Shown here: piece after piece, positions 1 to 9,183 of the stretch
Layout: each line of letters begins with the position of its first letter
Numbering within the stretch: the first letter of the stretch is position 1
Source: Elmis aenea
Taxonomy: Eukaryota; Arthropoda; Insecta; Coleoptera; Elmidae
DNA: 64,000 nt
Reading direction: 5' to 3'
Assembly (NCBI GenBank): GCA_947652605.1
Contig: CANTFG010000283.1
Location: forward strand, 1-64,000
The notes under the pieces: generated by a model
Database searches by the model: none
What the model saw: the letters and a program-made list of their open reading frames with translations, nothing else
Told to the model about the DNA's origin: nothing
Position numbers and translations under genes: made by a program

Positions 1-150
1 GACCAACGGCATTATGCTAAGAAAATTAAACTCTATACCATGCTAAAATTTGAACAAAATGTAACGAGCCGTTTTCGAAAAAAAATTACAAAATTTTCAA
101 AATTTTTAATTTTTATAATAATTTTGTAAATTAGACTTCTAAATAGTTGA
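1..150. repeat. D1 monomer, 150 bp (first copy)
   Basis: This is the head monomer of the left-domain HOR. It starts GACCAACGGC, has TACCATGC at about 37-44 where other types have TAACATGC, and carries GTAACGAGCC at 61-70. Its tail TTTATAATAATTTTG and GACTTCTAAATAGTTGA replaces the A/B tail. This copy has a private substitution at position 88 (TTACA instead of TTTCA). Confidence 0.95.
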
Positions 151-300
151 GACAAACGGCAATATACTTAGAAAAATAAACTCTATAACATGCTAAAATT
201 TGAACAAAATGTAACTAGCCGTTTTCGAAAAAAAATTTCAAAATTTTCAAAATTTTTAATTTTTTGAATAATTTTGTAAATTAGACTTCTAAATAGTTGA
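151..300. repeat. D2 monomer, 150 bp (first copy)
   Basis: This is the second HOR position. It starts GACAAACGGCAATATACTTAG, with AAAAATAAACTC and GTAACGAGCC. The tail is GAATAATTTTG followed by the D1-like TAGACTTCTAAATAGTTGA. This copy has a private GTAACTAGCC (T at 216), where all other D2 copies seen have GTAACGAGCC. Confidence 0.95.
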
Positions 301-441
301 GACAAACGGCATTATACTTAGAAAAATAAACTCTATAACATGCTAAAATTTGAACAAAATGTAACAAGCAGTTTTCGAAAAAAAAATTCAAAATTTTTAA
401 TTTTTTGAATAACTTTGTAAATTAAATTTCAAACTAGTTGA
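301..441. repeat. D3 monomer, 141 bp (first copy)
   Basis: This is the third HOR position. The head is D2-like (CATTATACTTAGAAAAATAAAC) and the tail A/B-like (AACTTTGTAAATTAAATTTC, AACTAGTTGA), so D3 is itself an old recombinant. It lacks one 9-bp AT unit in the AAAATTTTC region. It carries GTAACAAGCAGTTTT, where the usual GAGCCGTTTT is changed; this breaks the short inverted repeat found in the other types. Confidence 0.95.
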
Positions 442-594
442 AACAAACGGCAATATACTAAGAAAATAAAACTCTATAACATACTAAAATTTGAACAAAA
501 TCGTATGAGCCGTTTTCGAGAAAAAAATTCAAAATTTTCAAAATTTTTACTTTTTTGAATAACTTTGTAAATTAAATTTCAAACTAGTTGAAAC

Positions 595-665
595 AAACGG
601 CATTATACTAAGAAAATAAAACTCTATAACATACTAAAATTTGAACAAAATCGTATGAGCCGTTT
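595..665. repeat. 7-bp inverted repeat within the monomer (A reference copy)
   Basis: AAACGGC at 595-601 and GCCGTTT at 659-665 are perfect reverse complements separated by 57 bp (monomer positions 4-10 and 68-74). The pair exists in A, B and C. D1 (CAACGGC) keeps at least six pairs. It is broken in D3 (GCAGTTT) and in the few AAACAGC copies. Whether it extrudes or binds protein is unknown. Confidence 0.8.
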
Positions 666-670
666 TCGAG

Positions 671-706
671 AAAAAAATTCAAAATTTTCAAAATTTTTAC
701 TTTTTT
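671..706. other. Phased A/T tracts, predicted curved DNA (A reference copy)
   Basis: An A7 run, AAAATTTT, AAAATTTTT and T6 follow one another with centres about 9.5-10 bp apart at monomer positions 80-115. A-tracts in phase with the helix are known to bend DNA, so each monomer is expected to carry one bend. The 141-bp forms lack one of these tracts. Confidence 0.65.
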
Positions 707-731
707 GAATAACTTTGTAAATTAAATTTCA

Positions 732-739
732 AACTAGTT
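732..739. other. 8-bp palindrome AACTAGTT at the monomer end (A reference copy)
   Basis: A perfect dyad at monomer positions 141-148 in A, B, C and D3. D1 and D2 have AAATAGTT instead, which destroys it. A few junction copies end AGTTAA. Confidence 0.75.
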
Positions 740-741
740 GA

Positions 742-891
742 AACAAACGGCATTATACTAAGAAAATTAAACTCTATAACATGCTAAAATTTGAACAAAA
801 TGTAACGAGCCGTTTTCGAAAAAAAATTTCAAAATTTTAAAAATTTTTAATTTTTTGAATAACTTTGTAAATTAAATTTCAAACTAGTTGA
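742..891. repeat. B monomer, 150 bp (reference copy)
   Basis: B differs from A at about 10 of 150 positions: ATTAAAC at the 27 region, ATGC at 42, GTAACGAGCC at 61-70, the perfect palindrome TTTTCGAAAA, and TTTTAAAAATTTTT in place of TTTTCAAAATTTTT. It is placed after two A monomers in the standard HOR, at the sixth position. Confidence 0.95.
813..822. other. 10-bp palindrome TTTTCGAAAA (B reference copy)
   Basis: A perfect dyad centred on a CpG, present in B, C and D types at monomer positions 72-81. In A it is TTTTCGAGAA, so the dyad is broken. The presence or absence of this dyad therefore follows the HOR order. Confidence 0.8.
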
Positions 892-1191
892 AACAAACGG
901 CATTATACTAAGAAAATAAAACTCTATAACATACTAAAATTTGAACAAAATCGTATGAGCCGTTTTCGAGAAAAAAATTCAAAATTTTCAAAATTTTTAC
1001 TTTTTTGAATAACTTTGTAAATTAAATTTCAAACTAGTTGAAACAAACGGCATTATACTAAGAAAATAAAACTCTATAACATACTAAAATTTGAACAAAA
1101 TCGTATGAGCCGTTTTCGAGAAAAAAATTCAAAATTTTCAAAATTTTTACTTTTTTGAATAACTTTGTAAATTAAATTTCAAACTAGTTGA

Positions 1192-1332
1192 AACAAACGG
1201 CATTATACTAAGAAAATTAAACTCTATAACATGCTAAAATTTGAACAAAATGTAACGAGCCGTTTTCGAAAAAAATTTTCAAAATTTTTAATTTTTTGAA
1301 TAACTTTGTAAATTAAATTTCAAACTAGTTGA
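1192..1332. repeat. B' monomer, 141 bp, HOR terminator (reference copy)
   Basis: This is a B monomer that lost one 9-bp AT unit and has a shortened A run with TTTTC (CGAAAAAAATTTTCAAAATTTT). It is the last monomer of most left-domain HOR copies and is followed by GACC of the next D1. A linked variant with TTTTAAAAATTTTT in place of TTTTCAAAATTTTT precedes every D1 of the CTATAATTT subtype at 15562, 16894, 18676, 20008, 29650 and 32323. Confidence 0.93.
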
Positions 1333-1473
1333 GACCAACGGCATTATACTAAGAAAATTAAACTCTATAACATGCTAAAATTTGAACAAAATGTAACGAG
1401 CCGTTTTCGAAAAAAATTTTCAAAATTTTTAATTTTTTGAATAACTTTGTAAATTAAATTTCAAACTAGTTGA

Positions 1474-2805
1474 GACCAACGGCATTATGCTAAGAAAATT
1501 AAACTCTATACCATGCTAAAATTTGAACAAAATGTAACGAGCCGTTTTCGAAAAAAAATTTCAAAATTTTCAAAATTTTTAATTTTTATAATAATTTTGT
1601 AAATTAGACTTCTAAATAGTTGAGACAAACGGCAATATACTTAGAAAAATAAACTCTATAACATGCTAAAATTTGAACAAAATGTAACGAGCCGTTTTCG
1701 AAAAAAAATTTCAAAATTTTCAAAATTTTTAATTTTTTGAATAATTTTGTAAATTAGACTTCTAAATAGTTGAGACAAACGGCATTATACTTAGAAAAAT
1801 AAACTCTATAACATGCTAAAATTTGAACAAAATGTAACAAGCAGTTTTCGAAAAAAAAATTCAAAATTTTTAATTTTTTGAATAACTTTGTAAATTAAAT
1901 TTCAAACTAGTTGAAACAAACGGCATTATACTAAGAAAATAAAACTCTATAACATACTAAAATTTGAACAAAATCGTATGAGCCGTTTTCGAGAAAAAAA
2001 TTCAAAATTTTCAAAATTTTTACTTTTTTGAATAACTTTGTAAATTAAATTTCAAACTAGTTGAAACAAACGGCATTATACTAAGAAAATAAAACTCTAT
2101 AACATACTAAAATTTGAACAAAATCGTATGAGCCGTTTTCGAGAAAAAAATTCAAAATTTTCAAAATTTTTACTTTTTTGAATAACTTTGTAAATTAAAT
2201 TTCAAACTAGTTGAAACAAACGGCATTATACTAAGAAAATTAAACTCTATAACATGCTAAAATTTGAACAAAATGTAACGAGCCGTTTTCGAAAAAAAAT
2301 TTCAAAATTTTAAAAATTTTTAATTTTTTGAATAACTTTGTAAATTAAATTTCAAACTAGTTGAAACAAACGGCATTATACTAAGAAAATAAAACTCTAT
2401 AACATACTAAAATTTGAACAAAATCGTATGAGCCGTTTTCGAGAAAAAAATTCAAAATTTTCAAAATTTTTACTTTTTTGAATAACTTTGTAAATTAAAT
2501 TTCAAACTAGTTGAAACAAACGGCATTATACTAAGAAAATAAAACTCTATAACATACTAAAATTTGAACAAAATCGTATGAGCCGTTTTCGAGAAAAAAA
2601 TTCAAAATTTTCAAAATTTTTACTTTTTTGAATAACTTTGTAAATTAAATTTCAAACTAGTTGAAACAAACGGCATTATACTAAGAAAATTAAACTCTAT
2701 AACATGCTAAAATTTGAACAAAATGTAACGAGCCGTTTTCGAAAAAAATTTTCAAAATTTTTAATTTTTTGAATAACTTTGTAAATTAAATTTCAAACTA
2801 GTTGA
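1474..2805. repeat. HOR copy, 1332 bp, canonical nonamer
   Basis: The order is D1-D2-D3-A-A-B-A-A-B' (150, 150, 141, five times 150, 141). This copy serves as the left-domain reference unit. Confidence 0.95.
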
Positions 2806-4587
2806 GACCAACGGCATTATGCTAAGAAAATTAAACTCTATACCATGCTAAAATTTGAACAAAATGTAACGAGCCGTTTTCGAAAAAAAATTTCAAAATT
2901 TTCAAAATTTTTAATTTTTATAATAATTTTGTAAATTAGACTTCTAAATAGTTGAGACAAACGGCAATATACTTAGAAAAATAAACTCTATAACATGCTA
3001 AAATTTGAACAAAATGTAACGAGCCGTTTTCGAAAAAAAATTTCAAAATTTTCAAAATTTTTAATTTTTTGAATAATTTTGTAAATTAGACTTCTAAATA
3101 GTTGAGACAAACGGCATTATACTTAGAAAAATAAACTCTATAACATGCTAAAATTTGAACAAAATGTAACAAGCAGTTTTCGAAAAAAAAATTCAAAATT
3201 TTTAATTTTTTGAATAACTTTGTAAATTAAATTTCAAACTAGTTGAAACAAACGGCATTATACTAAGAAAATAAAACTCTATAACATACTAAAATTTGAA
3301 CAAAATCGTATGAGCCGTTTTCGAGAAAAAAATTCAAAATTTTCAAAATTTTTACTTTTTTGAATAACTTTGTAAATTAAATTTCAAACTAGTTGAAACA
3401 AACGGCATTATACTAAGAAAATAAAACTCTATAACATACTAAAATTTGAACAAAATCGTATGAGCCGTTTTCGAGAAAAAAATTCAAAATTTTCAAAATT
3501 TTTACTTTTTTGAATAACTTTGTAAATTAAATTTCAAACTAGTTGAAACAAACGGCATTATACTAAGAAAATTAAACTCTATAACATGCTAAAATTTGAA
3601 CAAAATCGTATGAGCCGTTTTCGAGAAAAAAATTCAAAATTTTCAAAATTTTTACTTTTTTGAATAACTTTGTAAATTAAATTTCAAACTAGTTGAAACA
3701 AACGGCATTATACTAAGAAAATTAAACTCTATAACATACTAAAATTTGAACAAAATCGTATGAGCCGTTTTCGAGAAAAAAATTCAAAATTTTCAAAATT
3801 TTTACTTTTTTGAATAACTTTGTAAATTAAATTTCAAACTAGTTGAAACAAACGGCATTATACTAAGAAAATAAAACTCTATAACATACTAAAATTTGAA
3901 CAAAATCGTATGAGCCGTTTTCGAGAAAAAAATTCAAAATTTTCAAAATTTTTACTTTTTTGAATAACTTTGTAAATTAAATTTCAAACTAGTTGAAACA
4001 AACAGCATTATACTAAGAAAATTAAACTCTATAACATGCTAAAATTTGAACAAAATGTAACGAGCCGTTTTCGAAAAAAAATTTCAAAATTTTAAAAATT
4101 TTTAATTTTTTGAATAACTTTGTAAATTAAATTTCAAACTAGTTGAAACAAACGGCATTATACTAAGAAAATAAAACTCTATAACATACTAAAATTTGAA
4201 CAAAATCGTATGAGCCGTTTTCGAGAAAAAAATTCAAAATTTTCAAAATTTTTACTTTTTTGAATAACTTTGTAAATTAAATTTCAAACTAGTTGAAACA
4301 AACGGCATTATACTAAGAAAATAAAACTCTATAACATACTAAAATTTGAACAAAATCGTATGAGCCGTTTTCGAGAAAAAAATTCAAAATTTTCAAAATT
4401 TTTACTTTTTTGAATAACTTTGTAAATTAAATTTCAAACTAGTTGAAACAAACGGCATTATACTAAGAAAATTAAACTCTATAACATGCTAAAATTTGAA
4501 CAAAATGTTACGAGCCGTTTTCGAAAAAAATTTTCAAAATTTTTAATTTTTTGAATAACTTTGTAAATTAAATTTCAAACTAGTTGA
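2806..4587. repeat. HOR copy, 1782 bp, 12-mer
   Basis: The order is D1-D2-D3-A-A-BA-Aq-A-B-A-A-B'. It equals the nonamer plus three monomers (450 bp). BA at 3547 is a B-head/A-tail hybrid. Aq at 3697 is an A with ATTAAAC. The B at 3997 has AAACAGC, and the final B' has GTTACGAGCC (at 4507). Confidence 0.93.
3547..3696. repeat. BA hybrid monomer (B head, A tail), 150 bp
   Basis: The head has B marks ATTAAACTC and ACATGC. From position 61 on it has the A marks CGTATGAGCC, CGAGAAAA and TTTTTACTTTTTTG. The switch lies in the shared stretch at monomer positions 43-60. The same hybrid recurs at 5770, 8143, 8593, 9625, 10966, 13189, 25045 and 26977, usually followed by an A with ATTAAAC, so it spread as part of the 12-mer. 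Confidence 0.92.
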
Positions 4588-5028
4588 GACCAACGGCATT
4601 ATGCTAAGAAAATTAAACTCTATACCATGCTAAAATTTGAACAAAATGTAACGAGCCGTTTTCGAAAAAAAATTTCAAAATTTTCAAAATTTTTAATTTT
4701 TATAATAATTTTGTAAATTAGACTTCTAAATAGTTGAGACAAACGGCAATATACTTAGAAAAATAAACTCTATAACATGCTAAAATTTGAACAAAATGTA
4801 ACGAGCCGTTTTCGAAAAAAAATTTCAAAATTTTCAAAATTTTTAATTTTTTGAATAATTTTGTAAATTAGACTTCTAAATAGTTGAGACAAACGGCATT
4901 ATACTTAGAAAAATAAACTCTATAACATGCTAAAATTTGAACAAAATGTAACAAGCAGTTTTCGAAAAAAAAATTCAAAATTTTTAATTTTTTGAATAAC
5001 TTTGTAAATTAAATTTCAAACTAGTTGA
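4588..5028. repeat. HOR copy, 441 bp, D1-D2-D3 only
   Basis: This is a truncated unit: D3 joins directly to the next D1 at 5029. It is the same structure as 12007-12447, with which it shares the flanking GTTACG B' copy on its left. Confidence 0.93.
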
Positions 5029-6810
5029 GACCAACGGCATTATGCTAAGAAAATTAAACTCTATACCATGCTAAAATTTGAACAAAATGTAACGAGCCGT
5101 TTTCGAAAAAAAATTTCAAAATTTTCAAAATTTTTAATTTTTATAATAATTTTGTAAATTAGACTTCTAAATAGTTGAGACAAACGGCAATATACTTAGA
5201 AAAATAAACTCTATAACATGCTAAAATTTGAACAAAATGTAACGAGCCGTTTTCGAAAAAAAATTTCAAAATTTTCAAAATTTTTAATTTTTTGAATAAT
5301 TTTGTAAATTAGACTTCTAAATAGTTGAGACAAACGGCATTATACTTAGAAAAATAAACTCTATAACATGCTAAAATTTGAACAAAATGTAACAAGCAGT
5401 TTTCGAAAAAAAAATTCAAAATTTTTAATTTTTTGAATAACTTTGTAAATTAAATTTCAAACTAGTTGAAACAAACGGCATTATACTAAGAAAATAAAAC
5501 TCTATAACATACTAAAATTTGAACAAAATCGTATGAGCCGTTTTCGAGAAAAAAATTCAAAATTTTCAAAATTTTTACTTTTTTGAATAACTTTGTAAAT
5601 TAAATTTCAAACTAGTTGAAACAAACGGCATTATACTAAGAAAATAAAACTCTATAACATACTAAAATTTGAACAAAATCGTATGAGCCGTTTTCGAGAA
5701 AAAAATTCAAAATTTTCAAAATTTTTACTTTTTTGAATAACTTTGTAAATTAAATTTCAAACTAGTTGAAACAAACGGCATTATACTAAGAAAATTAAAC
5801 TCTATAACATGCTAAAATTTGAACAAAATCGTATGAGCCGTTTTCGAGAAAAAAATTCAAAATTTTCAAAATTTTTACTTTTTTGAATAACTTTGTAAAT
5901 TAAATTTCAAACTAGTTGAAACAAACGGCATTATACTAAGAAAATTAAACTCTATAACATACTAAAATTTGAACAAAATCGTATGAGCCGTTTTCGAGAA
6001 AAAAATTCAAAATTTTCAAAATTTTTACTTTTTTGAATAACTTTGTAAATTAAATTTCAAACTAGTTGAAACAAACGGCATTATACTAAGAAAATAAAAC
6101 TCTATAACATACTAAAATTTGAACAAAATCGTATGAGCCGTTTTCGAGAAAAAAATTCAAAATTTTCAAAATTTTTACTTTTTTGAATAACTTTGTAAAT
6201 TAAATTTCAAACTAGTTGAAACAAACGGCATTATACTAAGAAAATTAAACTCTATAACATGCTAAAATTTGAACAAAATGTAACGAGCCGTTTTCGAAAA
6301 AAAATTTCAAAATTTTAAAAATTTTTAATTTTTTGAATAACTTTGTAAATTAAATTTCAAACTAGTTGAAACAAACGGCATTATACTAAGAAAATAAAAC
6401 TCTATAACATACTAAAATTTGAACAAAATCGTATGAGCCGTTTTCGAGAAAAAAATTCAAAATTTTCAAAATTTTTACTTTTTTGAATAACTTTGTAAAT
6501 TAAATTTCAAACTAGTTGAAACAAACGGCATTATACTAAGAAAATAAAACTCTATAACATACTAAAATTTGAACAAAATCGTATGAGCCGTTTTCGAGAA
6601 AAAAATTCAAAATTTTCAAAATTTTTACTTTTTTGAATAACTTTGTAAATTAAATTTCAAACTAGTTGAAACAAACGGCATTATACTAAGAAAATTAAAC
6701 TCTATAACATGCTAAAATTTGAACAAAATGTAACGAGCCGTTTTCGAAAAAAATTTTCAAAATTTTTAATTTTTTGAATAACTTTGTAAATTAAATTTCA
6801 AACTAGTTGA
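5029..6810. repeat. HOR copy, 1782 bp, 12-mer
   Basis: The order is D1-D2-D3-A-A-BA-Aq-A-B-A-A-B', the same as 12448-14229. The terminal B' has GTAACGAGCC. Confidence 0.93.
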
Positions 6811-7551
6811 GACCAACGGCATTATGCTAAGAAAATTAAACTCTATACCATGCTAAAATTTGAACAAAATGTAACGAGCCGTTTTCGAAAAAAAATTTCA
6901 AAATTTTCAAAATTTTTAATTTTTATAATAATTTTGTAAATTAGACTTCTAAATAGTTGAGACAAACGGCAATATACTTAGAAAAATAAACTCTATAACA
7001 TGCTAAAATTTGAACAAAATGTAACGAGCCGTTTTCGAAAAAAAATTTCAAAATTTTCAAAATTTTTAATTTTTTGAATAATTTTGTAAATTAGACTTCT
7101 AAATAGTTGAGACAAACGGCATTATACTTAGAAAAATAAACTCTATAACATGCTAAAATTTGAACAAAATGTAACAAGCAGTTTTCGAAAAAAAAATTCA
7201 AAATTTTTAATTTTTTGAATAACTTTGTAAATTAAATTTCAAACTAGTTGAAACAAACGGCATTATACTAAGAAAATAAAACTCTATAACATACTAAAAT
7301 TTGAACAAAATCGTATGAGCCGTTTTCGAGAAAAAAATTCAAAATTTTCAAAATTTTTACTTTTTTGAATAACTTTGTAAATTAAATTTCAAACTAGTTG
7401 AAACAAACGGCATTATACTAAGAAAATAAAACTCTATAACATACTAAAATTTGAACAAAATCGTATGAGCCGTTTTCGAGAAAAAAATTCAAAATTTTCA
7501 AAATTTTTACTTTTTTGAATAACTTTGTAAATTAAATTTCAAACTAGTTGA

Positions 7552-7701
7552 AACAAACGGCATTATACTAAGAAAATTAAACTCTATAACATGCTAAAAT
7601 TTGAACAAAATGTAACGAGCCGTTTTCGAAAAAAAATTTCAAAATTTTCAAAATTTTTAATTTTTTGAATAATTTTGTAAATTAGACTTCTAAATAGTTG
7701 A
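7552..7701. repeat. B/D2 hybrid monomer, 150 bp
   Basis: The head is B (AACAAACGGCATTATACTAAG, ATTAAAC). The tail is D2 (GAATAATTTTG, TAGACTTCTAAATAGTTGA) and it is followed by D3. This is a clean out-of-register exchange junction. Confidence 0.92.
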
Positions 7702-9042
7702 GACAAACGGCATTATACTTAGAAAAATAAACTCTATAACATGCTAAAATTTGAACAAAATGTAACAAGCAGTTTTCGAAAAAAAAATTCAAAATTTTTA
7801 ATTTTTTGAATAACTTTGTAAATTAAATTTCAAACTAGTTGAAACAAACGGCATTATACTAAGAAAATAAAACTCTATAACATACTAAAATTTGAACAAA
7901 ATCGTATGAGCCGTTTTCGAGAAAAAAATTCAAAATTTTCAAAATTTTTACTTTTTTGAATAACTTTGTAAATTAAATTTCAAACTAGTTGAAACAAACG
8001 GCATTATACTAAGAAAATAAAACTCTATAACATACTAAAATTTGAACAAAATCGTATGAGCCGTTTTCGAGAAAAAAATTCAAAATTTTCAAAATTTTTA
8101 CTTTTTTGAATAACTTTGTAAATTAAATTTCAAACTAGTTGAAACAAACGGCATTATACTAAGAAAATTAAACTCTATAACATGCTAAAATTTGAACAAA
8201 ATCGTATGAGCCGTTTTCGAGAAAAAAATTCAAAATTTTCAAAATTTTTACTTTTTTGAATAACTTTGTAAATTAAATTTCAAACTAGTTGAAACAAACG
8301 GCATTATACTAAGAAAATTAAACTCTATAACATACTAAAATTTGAACAAAATCGTATGAGCCGTTTTCGAGAAAAAAATTCAAAATTTTCAAAATTTTTA
8401 CTTTTTTGAATAACTTTGTAAATTAAATTTCAAACTAGTTGAAACAAACGGCATTATACTAAGAAAATAAAACTCTATAACATACTAAAATTTGAACAAA
8501 ATCGTATGAGCCGTTTTCGAGAAAAAAATTCAAAATTTTCAAAATTTTTACTTTTTTGAATAACTTTGTAAATTAAATTTCAAACTAGTTGAAACAAACG
8601 GCATTATACTAAGAAAATTAAACTCTATAACATGCTAAAATTTGAACAAAATCGTATGAGCCGTTTTCGAGAAAAAAATTCAAAATTTTCAAAATTTTTA
8701 CTTTTTTGAATAACTTTGTAAATTAAATTTCAAACTAGTTGAAACAAACGGCATTATACTAAGAAAATTAAACTCTATAACATACTAAAATTTGAACAAA
8801 ATCGTATGAGCCGTTTTCGAGAAAAAAATTCAAAATTTTCAAAATTTTTACTTTTTTGAATAACTTTGTAAATTAAATTTCAAACTAGTTGAAACAAACG
8901 GCATTATACTAAGAAAATAAAACTCTATAACATACTAAAATTTGAACAAAATCGTATGAGCCGTTTTCGAGAAAAAAATTCAAAATTTTCAAAATTTTTA
9001 CTTTTTTGAATAACTTTGTAAATTAAATTTCAAACTAGTTGA

Positions 9043-9183
9043 AACAAACGGCATTATACTAAGAAAATTAAACTCTATAACATGCTAAAATTTGAACAAA
9101 ATGTAACGAGCCGTTTTCGAAAAAAAATTTCAAAATTTTTAATTTTTTGAATAACTTTGTAAATTAAATTTCAAACTAGTTAA
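9043..9183. repeat. Short B monomer leading into D3, 141 bp
   Basis: A B head with the AAAATTTCAAAATTTTT short tail ends AGTTAA, and is followed by a D3 that starts AAC rather than GAC. It marks an internal junction of the 5196-bp complex. Confidence 0.88.

Larger units (their letters stand above)
592..741. repeat. A monomer, 150 bp (reference copy)
   Basis: This is the most abundant type in both domains. Monomer positions 1-10 are AACAAACGGC, 61-70 CGTATGAGCC and 71-80 GTTTTCGAGA, with an AT-rich tail containing CAAAATTTT twice and TTTTTACTTTTTTG. It ends AACTAGTTGA. It differs from B at positions 27, 42, 61, 62, 63, 65, 79, 86, 98 and 109. Many copies are identical across the 64 kb. Confidence 0.95.
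1..1473. repeat. HOR copy, 1473 bp, 10-mer with doubled B'
   Basis: The order is D1-D2-D3-A-A-B-A-A-B' (1-1332) followed by an extra 141-bp B' at 1333-1473. The extra B' begins GACCAACGGC like D1 but has a B' body, so it looks like a duplication of the terminal monomer that copied the B'/D1 junction. Confidence 0.93.

Noticed and set aside
31..40. CTCTATAACA as a TATA-box promoter in each monomer
   Set aside because: TATAA occurs readily in 78% AT DNA, and no initiator or downstream gene is present. Nothing beyond the short match supports it.
592..705. Open frame of about 38 codons in the A monomer repeated every 150 bp
   Set aside because: It ends at TGA within each monomer, has no start context and changes freely between monomer types (B stops at TAA in the same frame). 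It is chance openness of an AT-rich repeat, not a gene.
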